Positions 34,748-43,688 of a stretch of DNA of 64,000 nucleotides are shown here, one piece after another (the stretch's first letter is position 1; each line of letters opens with the position of its first letter). The notes beneath the pieces were generated by a model. It saw only the letters and a list, made by a program, of their open reading frames with translations. It searched no databases and was not told the DNA's origin. This DNA is from Virgibacillus proomii. GTDB lineage: Bacteria; Bacillota; Bacilli; Bacillales; Amphibacillaceae. The DNA lies in NCBI RefSeq assembly GCF_900162615.1, contig NZ_FUFN01000010.1, positions 2,448,519 to 2,512,518 on the forward strand, read 5' to 3'. A program made the translations under genes and the position numbers.

Positions 34748-35185
34748 ATGACTTATAAACAGGATACATCAATATCCGTTAAAGAATTAGAAAATTTACA
34801 TACAGCAGGTGCTGGCTATGATATTTTACGCTATGTAGGCCTACCAGAGTTACTGGGAAAGGAATCTCATACTCTCTTATATTTTATGGGAAGAAAACTG
34901 GCAAGAAAGTTTCACAAAGAAACAACGGAGGATATTGTACATATCTTTGCACATTTAGGATGGGGAAATCTTGAATTAGTGAAACTAAAAAAGAAAGAGA
35001 TGACGTTCCAATTAATGGCTGATTCTGTTGTACAGCGGTTGAAAGCCCCTTTCCCTGCCGATTTTCGTTTGGAGGCTGGGTTTTTAGCTGAATCTTTACA
35101 GCAAATTCAAAAGAGGGAATGTGAATGCATAGAATCCATTCACTCACGAATTCATCAAGTAGAATTTAAAGTAATATTTTCTTAA
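34748..35185 (+). CDS. yslB: YslB family protein (DUF2507)
   Basis: A 145-residue cytosolic protein of the YslB/DUF2507 family, related to the Bet v 1-like / V4R fold. The diagnostic segments are YDILRYVGLPELLGKE near residue 22 and LYFMGRKLARKF near 42, followed by EDIVHIFAHLGWGNLELV. Function unknown. ATG at 34748 has GAGAGG nine bases upstream; the ATG at 34739 would overlap that site. Same location, between uvrC and sdhC, as in B. subtilis, except that lysC is absent. It is transcribed opposite to its neighbours and ends in its own hairpin. Confidence 0.88.
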   Translation: MTYKQDTSISVKELENLHTAGAGYDILRYVGLPELLGKESHTLLYFMGRKLARKFHKETTEDIVHIFAHLGWGNLELVKLKKKEMTFQLMADSVVQRLKAPFPADFRLEAGFLAESLQQIQKRECECIESIHSRIHQVEFKVIFS

Positions 35186-35234
35186 TAGATGCAGCTATAT
35201 TTCCTACTAACTTATTTTCTTAACGAATAGATGA

Positions 35235-35275
35235 AGCAGTAGTTTACTAATTGGATTAGAGAACTACTGCTTTTC
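35235..35275 (+). terminator. Terminator after yslB
   Basis: AGCAGTAGTT (35235-35244) pairs with AACTACTGCT (35262-35271), then TTTT. The uvrC stop codon lies within the second arm on the other strand. Confidence 0.75.
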
Positions 35276-37054
35276 TAATGGAGTTTGATTTAAATAAGCT
35301 TTAATACCTGTTGCTATGTTTTTTGGAATACCAAGTCGAGTAAAATCATCCAAATCGGCTTCTTTGATCTCGTTGATCGTTTTAAAGTGGGTTAATAATA
35401 GCTTTCTTCGTTTCGGACCAACACCTGGTATTTTATCCAATTCAGACTGAACTATATTTTTTCCACGTAATTGCCGGTGAAAAGATACTGCAAACCGATG
35501 TACTTCATCCTGAATTCTCTGAACTAAATAGAATTCATTCGATTTACGATCTAAATCAACCACTTTAGGTGGAGAGCCATATAATAATTCACTTGTCCTA
35601 TGCTTATCATCTTTAGCTAGACCGCATAATGGAATATCAAGTCCTAATTCATTTTCCAAAACATCCAAGGCAACACTCATCTGACCCTTACCTCCATCGA
35701 CAATAATTAAGTCAGGTAAAGGAAGCTTATCTTGCAGCACTCTTGTATACCTTCGTCGAATTACTTCACGCATTGTTTCATAGTCATCGGGACCATCAAC
35801 ATTACGAATCTTATATTTTCGGTATTCTTTTTTATCCGGCTTACCATCAATAAACACCACCATGGCAGAAACTGGGTCAGTCCCTTGAATATTCGAATTA
35901 TCAAAAGCCTCGATTCGATGGGGGGTTTCAATATTTAATATTTCACCTAACTTCTCGACAGCAACAATTGTTCTTTCTTCATCCCTCTCAATGATAGAAA
36001 ACTTTTCATGTAATGAGATCCGAGCATTTTCTTTTGCTAGTTCAACCAACTCTTTCTTCCTGCCCCGAAATGGAGTATGAACATCAACTTCTAATAAATC
36101 TTTTAATAAATCAACGTTCGTCCCAACCGGAACAAGAATTTGTTTTGGTTTTAGATGATTTTGATGCAGGTAAAATCTCCCAATGTAACTGATAAACGTT
36201 TCTTCAGCTTCATCGAAAAAAGGAAAGATAGAAACATCTCTTTCAATCAGCTTTCCTTGTCTAATGAAAAATACTTGAATGCACATCCAGCCCTTATCAT
36301 AACTATAAGCAAAAATATCGCGATCAGTCCGATCATTTAACGACACTTTTTGCTGTTCCATCACTGATTCAATATGCTGTATTTGATCTCGCAGTTCCTT
36401 TGCTCGTTCAAAATTTAATTCTTCACTTGCTTGATGCATTTTCTTTATTAATGCTTTTTTTATAGTTTTGTAGCCACCCTGCAAGAAAGAAGTGACATTC
36501 TGTACAATCGCTGCATACTCTTCTTTCGTTGGCGGATGCTCACTGCAAGCATAACATTGTTTCATATGATAATAAAGACACGGTCTACCTGGGGGATTAT
36601 TACATTTTCTCAATGGATAAAGGCGATCCAGAAGTTTTTTCGTTTCTCTGGCAGCAATAACATTGGGATAAGGTCCAAAATATTTTCCTTTATCCTTTTT
36701 CACCCTTCTTGTAATTAATAATCTCGGATGCCGTTCAGATGTAATTTTTAAATATGGATATGATTTATCATCTTTCAGCATGACATTATATTTAGGGTCA
36801 TATTTTTTAATTAAATTCATTTCTAAAATAAGCGCCTCAATTTCAGAAGACGTTACAATATACTCAAAACTGTCAATTTCTTGTACTAAACGTTGTGTTT
36901 TACGATCATGGGCACCGGTAAAATAAGAACGAACACGATTTTTTAAAACCTTCGACTTCCCTACATAGATTACTGTTTCATGTTTGTCTTTCATAATATA
37001 ACATCCAGGCTTAGCAGGAAGTACTGCTAGCTTATCTTTTATTTTCTGATTCAT
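35264..37054 (-). CDS. uvrC: Excinuclease ABC subunit C
   Basis: A 596-residue nuclease making both incisions in nucleotide excision repair after UvrAB recruitment. Domains: GIY-YIG nuclease at 12-95 ([20 protein letters not shown]), cysteine-rich segment [17 protein letters not shown] near 155, UVR motif near 200-235, RNase H-like C-terminal nuclease ([27 protein letters not shown] near 455) and helix-hairpin-helix at the end ([19 protein letters not shown]). Full length. Starts 108 bp past the trxA stop with a hairpin between them. Confidence 0.97.
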   Translation of the reverse strand: MNQKIKDKLAVLPAKPGCYIMKDKHETVIYVGKSKVLKNRVRSYFTGAHDRKTQRLVQEIDSFEYIVTSSEIEALILEMNLIKKYDPKYNVMLKDDKSYPYLKITSERHPRLLITRRVKKDKGKYFGPYPNVIAARETKKLLDRLYPLRKCNNPPGRPCLYYHMKQCYACSEHPPTKEEYAAIVQNVTSFLQGGYKTIKKALIKKMHQASEELNFERAKELRDQIQHIESVMEQQKVSLNDRTDRDIFAYSYDKGWMCIQVFFIRQGKLIERDVSIFPFFDEAEETFISYIGRFYLHQNHLKPKQILVPVGTNVDLLKDLLEVDVHTPFRGRKKELVELAKENARISLHEKFSIIERDEERTIVAVEKLGEILNIETPHRIEAFDNSNIQGTDPVSAMVVFIDGKPDKKEYRKYKIRNVDGPDDYETMREVIRRRYTRVLQDKLPLPDLIIVDGGKGQMSVALDVLENELGLDIPLCGLAKDDKHRTSELLYGSPPKVVDLDRKSNEFYLVQRIQDEVHRFAVSFHRQLRGKNIVQSELDKIPGVGPKRRKLLLTHFKTINEIKEADLDDFTRLGIPKNIATGIKAYLNQTPLEKQ

Positions 37055-37099
37055 TACTTCCCCATTCCTTTAGCATGTACTTCGATTCTACACCTTTAG

Positions 37100-37134
37100 A
37101 AAATCCCTTGTTACATGAAGCAACAAGGGATTTT
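37100..37134 (-). terminator. Terminator between trxA and uvrC
   Basis: A 13-bp perfect stem AAAATCCCTTGTT (37100-37112) with its complement at 37122-37134. The U-tract is short. Confidence 0.75.
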
Positions 37135-37161
37135 AAATCATACTTCTAGTATAGCATTTTT

Positions 37162-37476
37162 TTAAGCATGTTTGTTAATTAGATCAACTAGTGCTTCTTT
37201 TGGCTGAAAACCAATAACTTGATCAACTACTTGACCGTCTTTAAATAATAGCAGTGTTGGAATACTCATAACTCCAAACTTTCCGGCTGTTTCTTGATTT
37301 TCATCAACATCCAACTTCACAATTTGCACTTTATCTGACATTTCACCATCAATTTCTTCTAAAACAGGTGCAATCATTTTACAAGGTCCACACCAGGGTG
37401 CCCAAAAATCTACTAATACCAAGCCTTCTGCTGTTTCTTTAGCAAAAGTTTGATCCGTTGCATTTATAATTGCCAT
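37162..37476 (-). CDS. trxA: Thioredoxin
   Basis: A 104-residue cytosolic dithiol-disulfide reductant. The active site is [10 protein letters not shown] (Cys29/Cys32), and the cis-proline loop is SIPTLLLF. Shine-Dalgarno AAGAGGAGG. A TATACT box about 50 bp upstream could be its own -10; the 204-bp gap to etfA also suggests independent transcription. Located between etfA and uvrC as in B. subtilis. Confidence 0.97.
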   Translation of the reverse strand: MAIINATDQTFAKETAEGLVLVDFWAPWCGPCKMIAPVLEEIDGEMSDKVQIVKLDVDENQETAGKFGVMSIPTLLLFKDGQVVDQVIGFQPKEALVDLINKHA

Positions 37477-37680
37477 TGATTATTCCTCCTCTTAAAAGCT
37501 ATCATGCTTATTGATGAGTATATCATCGTTTTCCTATGCTTCCTAATATTTTGCTCTACTATATCATCTCACAAATAAAAAAATCAATTCATTAGCATTT
37601 GCTCCCATAATAACACCCTTATATGTAATAAACGGAGAGGGAATGTGACCGCTCTCCATCATTTAAAACAGGACGCTTTT

Positions 37681-38655
37681 TTACACCGTTACCTTTTTAA
37701 ACTCTTCGATTAATAATGGAATTATTTCGAATAAATCGCCTACAATACCATAGTCGGCAATATTAAAAATCGTTGCCTCCGGATCTTTATTGATCGCTAC
37801 AATAATTTTTGAGTTCGACATACCGGCAAGATGCTGAATAGCTCCAGATATACCTACTGCTATATATAAGTCAGGTGTAACCACTTTTCCAGTCTGACCA
37901 ATTTGTAAAGAATAATCACAATATTCAGCGTCACATGCCCCACGAGATGCGCCGACAGCTCCGCCTAACACTTCTGCCAACTCATACAATGGTTTAAAAC
38001 CATCTGCGCTTTTTACTCCTCTTCCACCAGCAACAATCACATTAGCTTCTGAAAGATCAACGCCCTCGGAAGCTTTCCGTACGACATCTTTAATAATGGT
38101 ACGGATATCGGTAATATCTACACTTTTAGCTGTTACATCACCAGATCTTGATTCATCTTTTTCTAAAGCCGGTATATTATTTGGACGAATCGTAAAAAAG
38201 GTTAGACCTTCAGTAATAACCTTGCGTTCAAACGCTTTCCCTGAATAAATCGGCCGAATAAACCGAGGACGATCCTCATTTGCTTCTATGTCTACTGCAT
38301 CTGAGATTAAACCTGTTTCGAGCTTAGCAGCCAGCTTTGGTGTAAGGTCTTTACCAATTGCAGTGTGACCCATGACAATACCATTCGGCGATTCTTCCTT
38401 AATAACTGCCATAACTGCTTGCCCATAGCCTTCGGAGGTATAATTTTTTAAATTTTCATGTGCTACCGTAATCACACGATCTGCACCGTAGTGAACCATT
38501 TCCTCTCCTAAAGAACTAAGTTCACCGTCCCCGCAAATAACTCCTACTATCTCAGCATCCGGATTAACCTTTTTCGCAGCTGCAATCGCTTCAAAAGATA
38601 CATTCCGTAATGCTCCGTCTTTCATTTCCCCAATTACTAAATATTTATCGTTCAC
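37681..38655 (-). CDS. etfA: Electron transfer flavoprotein, alpha subunit
   Basis: A 324-residue FAD-binding subunit that passes electrons from acyl-CoA dehydrogenases to the respiratory chain. The C-terminal FAD domain contains VIVAGGRGVKSADGFK, GAVGASRGACDAEY, QIGQTGKVVTPDLYIAVGIS and the closing PEATIFNIADYGIVGDLFE. The gap to etfB is 27 bp. Last gene of the fadR-fadB-etfB-etfA unit, whose products together carry out beta-oxidation steps. Confidence 0.96.
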   Translation of the reverse strand: MNDKYLVIGEMKDGALRNVSFEAIAAAKKVNPDAEIVGVICGDGELSSLGEEMVHYGADRVITVAHENLKNYTSEGYGQAVMAVIKEESPNGIVMGHTAIGKDLTPKLAAKLETGLISDAVDIEANEDRPRFIRPIYSGKAFERKVITEGLTFFTIRPNNIPALEKDESRSGDVTAKSVDITDIRTIIKDVVRKASEGVDLSEANVIVAGGRGVKSADGFKPLYELAEVLGGAVGASRGACDAEYCDYSLQIGQTGKVVTPDLYIAVGISGAIQHLAGMSNSKIIVAINKDPEATIFNIADYGIVGDLFEIIPLLIEEFKKVTV

Positions 38656-38682
38656 GTCGATTACTCCTCCCTGTCAAAAATA

Positions 38683-39459
38683 TTACAGTACCTTTGCTTC
38701 ATTTTTTAATAAAGAAACAAGTTCTTGCACCTGTTGTTGTGGATCCCCCTCAAGCATTTTACCCGCTTCTTTTTCAGGCGGTAAAAAGACGTCAACCGTT
38801 TTTGTCTTTGCTTCCACATCATCTTCATCTAAATCAAGATCATCTATTTCCAATTCCTCTAATGGTTTCTTTTTCGCTTTCATAATCCCCGGTAATGAAG
38901 GATAGCGTGGCTCATTTAAGCCTTGTTGACACGTTACTAAAAGCGGAAGTGAAGTTTCTACAATCTCCACATCCCCTTCTACATCCTTTTCAATGGTCAC
39001 AGTTTCTCCAGCAATCTTTAAATTTGTAATCGTTGTCACATAAGGGATACGTAAAGCCTCTGCAAGCCGAGGTCCTACCTGTCCACTTGCTTCATCAATT
39101 GCTACATTTCCAGCAAGAATTAAATCCACTTTCTTATCAGCAAAGAAAGCTTCCAAAATCTTAGCAGTTGTATATTGATCTCCTTCTTCTAAATCGTCTT
39201 CCGTATTGATAAGTACTGCTTTATCTGCCCCCATTGCTAAAGCAGTGCGCAATTGTTTCTCGGAATCTTCATCACCAACTGTGACAACAGTAACCTCCCC
39301 TCCATGTTCATCACGCTGCTTAATAGCTTCTTCAACAGCATATTCATCATATGGGTTAATAATGAACTCGGCACCGTCATCTTCAATATGACCCTGGGAT
39401 ATATTTATTTTTTCTTCTGTATCAAACGTCTTTTTTAGTAATACATAAATATCCATCAT
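38683..39459 (-). CDS. etfB: Electron transfer flavoprotein, beta subunit
   Basis: A 258-residue AMP-binding partner of EtfA. Hallmarks: IYVLLKKTFDTEEKI at the N-terminus, MGADKAVLI near 95, LILAGNVAIDEASGQVGPRLAE near 118 and the terminal recognition segment EPRYPSLPGIMKAKKKPLEE that docks acyl-CoA dehydrogenases. A strong AAGGAGGAA site precedes the start, and the gap to the enoyl-CoA hydratase gene is 15 bp. Confidence 0.96.
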   Translation of the reverse strand: MMDIYVLLKKTFDTEEKINISQGHIEDDGAEFIINPYDEYAVEEAIKQRDEHGGEVTVVTVGDEDSEKQLRTALAMGADKAVLINTEDDLEEGDQYTTAKILEAFFADKKVDLILAGNVAIDEASGQVGPRLAEALRIPYVTTITNLKIAGETVTIEKDVEGDVEIVETSLPLLVTCQQGLNEPRYPSLPGIMKAKKKPLEELEIDDLDLDEDDVEAKTKTVDVFLPPEKEAGKMLEGDPQQQVQELVSLLKNEAKVL

Positions 39460-39474
39460 TGTTCCTCCTTAAGT

Positions 39475-40257
39475 TTACTTATCCTGGAAGTTTGGTTTGC
39501 GTTTTTCTATAAATGCTTGGACGCCTTCCTTCGCATCATCTGAACCAAATATTTGCCCAAAGGCCTCTCTTTCCTTCGCTACTCCCTCTATAAATTGACT
39601 GGTCTTTGCATAAGGAATTAGTTGCATTACTTGATTAATCGTCCATTTACTTTTTTCCACAATTTTCTGTGCTAAGCGTTTAGCTTCTTCCTCTAACTCC
39701 CCCTCTTCAACTACTTTATTAGCTAAACCATAAGTATATGCTTTCTCTCCACTAATTGGCTCACCTGTCAAGATCATTTCATATGCTTTTGCTGATCCAA
39801 CATAATGTGGCAGCCGCTGTGTTCCTGCGAAACCAGGGATAATTCCTAACGTGATTTCAGGTAATCCTAATTTTGCTGATGCTGTTACAATTCGCATGTG
39901 GCAAGCCATTGCCAGTTCCAATCCCCCGCCTAACGCAGCCCCGTGAATTGCAGCAATAACAGGAATAGAAAATTGCTCGATACGATCGAACAAATCTTGT
40001 CCTCGCTTCGCTAACGTTTCATAGTCAGAAGCCTGCTGAAGGGAGGTAAACTCTTTTATATCTGCTCCTGCAGAAAAAAACTTTCCTTCCCCTTTTAAAA
40101 CAATTGCCTTTATACTGGAATCTGCCTCCATCTCGTCTAGTTTTTTTGCCAAGTCATTTAATAGAGTACTAGATAGAGCATTGGCGGGTGGGCTTTGAAT
40201 CGTTAAATAAGCTATCGACTCTTCTCGTTTCAAGGCTAAGGTTGACACAAATTTCAT
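39475..40257 (-). CDS. fadB: Enoyl-CoA hydratase (FadB-type)
   Basis: A 260-residue crotonase-fold enzyme hydrating trans-2-enoyl-CoA in beta-oxidation. The oxyanion-hole segments are GEGKFFSAGADIKEF (about 56-70) and AIHGAALGGGLELAMACHMR (about 102-121). The catalytic Glu is in LGLPEITLGIIPGFAGTQRL (about 135-154). A single crotonase domain, with no dehydrogenase fusion. It lies 10 bp after fadR and 15 bp before etfB. Confidence 0.93.
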   Translation of the reverse strand: MKFVSTLALKREESIAYLTIQSPPANALSSTLLNDLAKKLDEMEADSSIKAIVLKGEGKFFSAGADIKEFTSLQQASDYETLAKRGQDLFDRIEQFSIPVIAAIHGAALGGGLELAMACHMRIVTASAKLGLPEITLGIIPGFAGTQRLPHYVGSAKAYEMILTGEPISGEKAYTYGLANKVVEEGELEEEAKRLAQKIVEKSKWTINQVMQLIPYAKTSQFIEGVAKEREAFGQIFGSDDAKEGVQAFIEKRKPNFQDK

Positions 40258-40267
40258 CCTCCTCTTG

Positions 40268-40858
40268 TTAATTTTTCTCTGAAGTAATTCCCTCGGTTAA
40301 TAAGGTGTGAACTTCTAGAGCCTGCTGTACTAAATTATACTTGCGCTCCTTCATCACCCAATTTGTAACCGTTTCATCTAGTGTACCAAAAATCATCTGT
40401 CGTACAAGGGTAATATTCAATTTATTGCGAAAAATCTTTTCTTCTATCCCTTCTTGAATGATGGAATCAATGACAGCTAAATATGGTTTCAACACTTTAT
40501 TGATTTGAATGCGTAAGGCAGGGTTAGATTGTCTTAGCTCCAATTGGGTAACGACTGCCAAATGCGGATCTTCACTAAGCTGACGAAAATGCATTTGAAT
40601 AAGCACATAAAGCTTGTCATTTGCATTATCCTTCTTCTTAATTTCATCACTGATGCGATTGATAAATTGTCCCATTTTTTCTTCAAAAACAGAAATCAAG
40701 ATATCTTCCTTATTTTTAAAATATAGATAGATTGTACCATCCGCTACACCAGCTTTTTTTGCTATTTTTGATACTTGTGATGCATGATAGCCATTTTCTG
40801 CGATAACTTGTACAGCTGCTTCGATAATTTGGTTGTATTTAGGCTTATTTTTTTTCAT
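40268..40858 (-). CDS. fadR: TetR-family fatty acid degradation repressor FadR
   Basis: A 196-residue repressor of beta-oxidation genes, released by long-chain acyl-CoA. The N-terminal TetR helix-turn-helix is at residues 9-56 (IIEAAVQVIAENGYHASQVSKIAKKAGVADGTIYLYFKNKEDIL), followed by an all-helical ligand domain. A near-perfect FadR operator lies 20 bp upstream, so autorepression of the fadR-fadB-etfBA unit is expected. The position directly after lcfA matches B. subtilis. Confidence 0.94.
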   Translation of the reverse strand: MKKNKPKYNQIIEAAVQVIAENGYHASQVSKIAKKAGVADGTIYLYFKNKEDILISVFEEKMGQFINRISDEIKKKDNANDKLYVLIQMHFRQLSEDPHLAVVTQLELRQSNPALRIQINKVLKPYLAVIDSIIQEGIEEKIFRNKLNITLVRQMIFGTLDETVTNWVMKERKYNLVQQALEVHTLLTEGITSEKN

Positions 40859-40877
40859 CGTTCTCTCCTATATACTT

Positions 40878-40905
40878 AATAATGAATGATTGTTCATTCA
40901 TTATT
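40878..40905 (-). promoter_or_regulatory. FadR operator
   Basis: A perfect inverted repeat with 12-bp arms around TTGT; the core TGAATGA-N4-TCATTCA equals the B. subtilis FadR consensus. It sits between the lcfA stop and the fadR start. No equivalent was found upstream of lcfA. Confidence 0.85.
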
Positions 40906-40968
40906 TTATCTTCTTTTATTTGTTCTGTCAATATACCTTGTATCATTATAGCAAAAAAGAGGGCTAAC

Positions 40969-42666
40969 TTAATTGGTATTCACTTTATCGTTTATTTTTT
41001 CTCTTTCTTCTTCTACTAATTTTCTGCGTAAAATTTTTCCGACAGCCGTTTTTGGTAGTTCATCACGGAATTCATAAATACGCGGTACTTTATACGCAGC
41101 TAAATGTTTACGACAATATGTGTTTAAATCGGACTCTGTTACGGAATGACCATCTTTTAGCACAATATATGCTTTTACCGTCTCTCCGCGATATGGATCA
41201 GGAACGCCGGCAACTACTGCCTCTTGAACAGCCTCATGCTCATATAACACTTCTTCTACTTCACGTGGGTAGATATTATATCCACCAGCAATAATCATAT
41301 CCTTTTTACGATCAACTACATAAAAGTAGCCGTCTTCTGTCTGATACCCAAGATCGCCTGTCAATAACCAGCCATCACGTAATACTTGATCGGTTTCTTC
41401 TGGATTATTCCAGTAACCTTTCATGACTTGCGGTCCTTTGACAGCAATTTCTCCAACTTCACCAATCGGCACTTCTTCCATTGTCTCCGCCTGAACAATT
41501 TTAGCATCCGTATCCGGCCATGGTACTCCAATACTCCCATTTCTTCGTTCGTGCCAAACAAAATTAGCATGGGTTACTGGCGAAGTTTCTGTTAAACCGT
41601 AACCTTCTACTAATTTACCCCCTGTGACCTTTTCAAATTGTTCTTGAACCTCAACCGGAAGTGGAGCAGAACCGCTAATACAAGCCTCAATGGAGGATAG
41701 GTCATAATTAGCTAATTTAGGGTGGTTTAATAATGCGACATAAATAGTCGGAGCCCCCGGAAACAATGTGGGTTTTAGCTTATCTATCGTCTTTAAAACC
41801 TCTGTTGCATCAAATTTCGGGAGTAAGATCATCATGGCGCCAATCATAATCGAGTTATTCATAACAGCTGTCATGCCGTAAACGTGGAAAAATGGTAAAA
41901 CTCCGAGTATAATTTCCTCTCCACGTTTTGTTTTATAAATCCAAGCATTGCACATTTGTACATTGGAAACTAAATTATAATGTGTGAGCATCACACCTTT
42001 TGGATTCCCTGTCGTTCCACCAGTATATTGAAGTAAAGCTAGATCTTCTTTCGGATCAATCGCTACTTTTTCATAAGCTGCTTGAGCGGTATCCATGATA
42101 TAGTCCCATACATGGGTAGTTTCTTCTTGTTCTACTTTTACAACCATATTGTACTGTTTCTTTTGAATATATGGGTAAATAAGGTTTTTTGGAAATGGTA
42201 AATAGTCCTTTATACTTGCTACAATGATATGCTTAAGATCGGTATTATTTTTTACATTTGTAACTCTCGGTAATAAAATATCTAAACATACGATGAACGC
42301 GGTACCGGAATCATTCAGCTGATATTCCAGCTCTCTTTCTTTATATAGCGGATTCGTTTGGATAACAATTCCACCCGCCATTAGTGCACCATAATAGGCG
42401 ATAACAGCCTGTGGGCAATTAGGAAGCATAATCGCAATGCGGTCTCCTTTTTCCAAGCCCATCTGCTGTAAATAATTTGCCATCTTCGCCGCTTGTGTAT
42501 AGATTTCTCCATAGGTTAACTCTTTGCCCATAAAATGAAGCGCTTTCTTTTTTGGGAACTTTTCAGCGCTTTCTAATAAAAATGCGTGAAGTGGCTTTTC
42601 GTCATAAGCGATTGACGTCTTTATCTCTGGTGGATAATGCTGGTGCCAACTTCTTTTACCTTCCAT
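40969..42666 (-). CDS. lcfA: Long-chain acyl-CoA synthetase
   Basis: A 565-residue AMP-forming ligase activating long-chain fatty acids with ATP and CoA. Motifs: P-loop LLQYTGGTTGNPKGVMLTH (about 211-229), VEGYGLTETSPVTH (about 353), the GDLGYQTEDGYFYVVDRKKD hinge (about 439-458), GYNIYPREVEEVL, and the catalytic lysine in PKTAVGKILRRKL near the C-terminus. The start follows GGGAGG. A TATAAT on the minus strand about 40 bp upstream suggests a sigma-A promoter with a weak -35. Confidence 0.96.
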   Translation of the reverse strand: MEGKRSWHQHYPPEIKTSIAYDEKPLHAFLLESAEKFPKKKALHFMGKELTYGEIYTQAAKMANYLQQMGLEKGDRIAIMLPNCPQAVIAYYGALMAGGIVIQTNPLYKERELEYQLNDSGTAFIVCLDILLPRVTNVKNNTDLKHIIVASIKDYLPFPKNLIYPYIQKKQYNMVVKVEQEETTHVWDYIMDTAQAAYEKVAIDPKEDLALLQYTGGTTGNPKGVMLTHYNLVSNVQMCNAWIYKTKRGEEIILGVLPFFHVYGMTAVMNNSIMIGAMMILLPKFDATEVLKTIDKLKPTLFPGAPTIYVALLNHPKLANYDLSSIEACISGSAPLPVEVQEQFEKVTGGKLVEGYGLTETSPVTHANFVWHERRNGSIGVPWPDTDAKIVQAETMEEVPIGEVGEIAVKGPQVMKGYWNNPEETDQVLRDGWLLTGDLGYQTEDGYFYVVDRKKDMIIAGGYNIYPREVEEVLYEHEAVQEAVVAGVPDPYRGETVKAYIVLKDGHSVTESDLNTYCRKHLAAYKVPRIYEFRDELPKTAVGKILRRKLVEEEREKINDKVNTN

Positions 42667-42746
42667 CCTTTTTCCTCCCTTTTGGTATAGTTATTACCAT
42701 TATACCGATTAATCACTATTTTTTGAAATATTATATAACTTTTTTT

Positions 42747-43034
42747 AGAAAAACTTGGCTTGTCGCTAAGAATTTATAGCGAAAGCTATTGTTTCTTTAT
42801 ACGATAAAGTGAAACTTCATTCAGTAGGAGTTTTCTTCCCTCTCCTACTGAATGTTAGTACCACAAGGGTATGACCTAAAGCCCTTGAACCAATCGGGCA
42901 TTTAGGTGCCGTTTTTTGCCACTTAGACTCTTTTGTATCAACTAAAGGCTCTTGAAGCAGGAGTCTTACGGCACCTTACATGCGGGATAAAGACTAAAGT
43001 TTCATACTTTCCTATAGTGTTAAAAAACTTGGCA
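42747..43034 (+). repeat. Repeat family 2 copy interrupted by a family 1 insertion
   Basis: The left part AGAAAAACTTGGCTTGTCGC...TTTCTTTATAC (42747-42802) and the right part ACTAAAGTTTCATACTTTCC...TATAGTG (42993-43020) form one family 2 element that is continuous in the copies at 48.2 and 56.1 kb. Here a family 1 unit (42803-42992) lies between them. Confidence 0.75.
42803..42992 (+). repeat. Structured dispersed repeat, family 1, copy B
   Basis: Bounded by GATAAAG at both ends. The first hairpin is CATTCAGTAGGAG with CTCCTACTGAATG (13 bp perfect), differing from copy A while preserving pairing. The AGGTGCCGT/ACGGCACCT pairing is retained. Confidence 0.88.
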
Positions 43035-43152
43035 AAACATGCAAATTTAAAAGGAAGATAAGATGAATGAATAATTTCATAAAAGAAACTTCACCACGAC
43101 TCTTATCTGACTTTTAAAATCACCCGCCAAGTTTTTAAGATCAATTTATCAT

Positions 43153-43236
43153 CTACCAAATAAGCCAAGCTACACCTACTACAAAGAAGATAATAGCAAC
43201 AACCGTTAAGATCTTTGCCAGTCGTTCTAAAACCAC
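43153..43236 (-). CDS. 27-residue single-pass membrane peptide
   Basis: A very short gene on the minus strand, starting GTG at 43236 behind GGGGAGGAG. The product, VLERLAKILTVVAIIFFVVG plus AWLIW, is one amphipathic turn followed by a hydrophobic helix long enough to span the membrane. It lies 13 bp after yshE in the same orientation. I know no named family; small hydrophobic peptides of this type occur widely in Bacillaceae. The good ribosome binding site and clean composition are the main support. Confidence 0.5.
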   Translation of the reverse strand: MVLERLAKILTVVAIIFFVVGVAWLIW

Positions 43237-43249
43237 TAAATCTCCTCCC

Positions 43250-43675
43250 CTATAAAATGCTCGCACCAATGACGAAAGCTAAACCAATAGAAATAATCAT
43301 GGAAATAAAACCAACCGCCTTATTTCCATTTCCAATTTCTTCATCGACTTTAATAACCGGAGTTAAAAACTCAAAAATGAAATAGCCAATAAGCAACAAT
43401 ACAAAACCAAAGACCCCCCAGCCAATACTTTGCAATAAGGTATCATTATGTTCAATGGAATAACGAAAAATAATGGCGATACCAAAAATTTTTCCTCCTG
43501 TTGCCATTGCGACAGCAAAATTACCTTTTTTAATTTCTTCCCAATTTCGATAGGATGTAACAATTTCTAAAATAGCAAGAAACACCAACGTACATAGAAT
43601 GACTACACTATATCTAGCTGTTGTTTCAACAACTATATTTTCCCAAAAACTCGTTCCTATTACCATTACATTCAC
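43250..43675 (-). CDS. yshE: YshE, DUF350 membrane protein
   Basis: A 141-residue protein with four predicted transmembrane segments, of the DUF350 family (MATGGKIFGIAIIFRYSIEH near residues 59-78 is the family block). Function unknown. It directly follows mutS2 by 13 bp, as in B. subtilis. ATG at 43675 follows a modest AGAGGTG. Likely transcribed with polX-mutS2. Confidence 0.88.
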   Translation of the reverse strand: MNVMVIGTSFWENIVVETTARYSVVILCTLVFLAILEIVTSYRNWEEIKKGNFAVAMATGGKIFGIAIIFRYSIEHNDTLLQSIGWGVFGFVLLLIGYFIFEFLTPVIKVDEEIGNGNKAVGFISMIISIGLAFVIGASIL

Positions 43676-43688
43676 CTCTTAGCTATAT

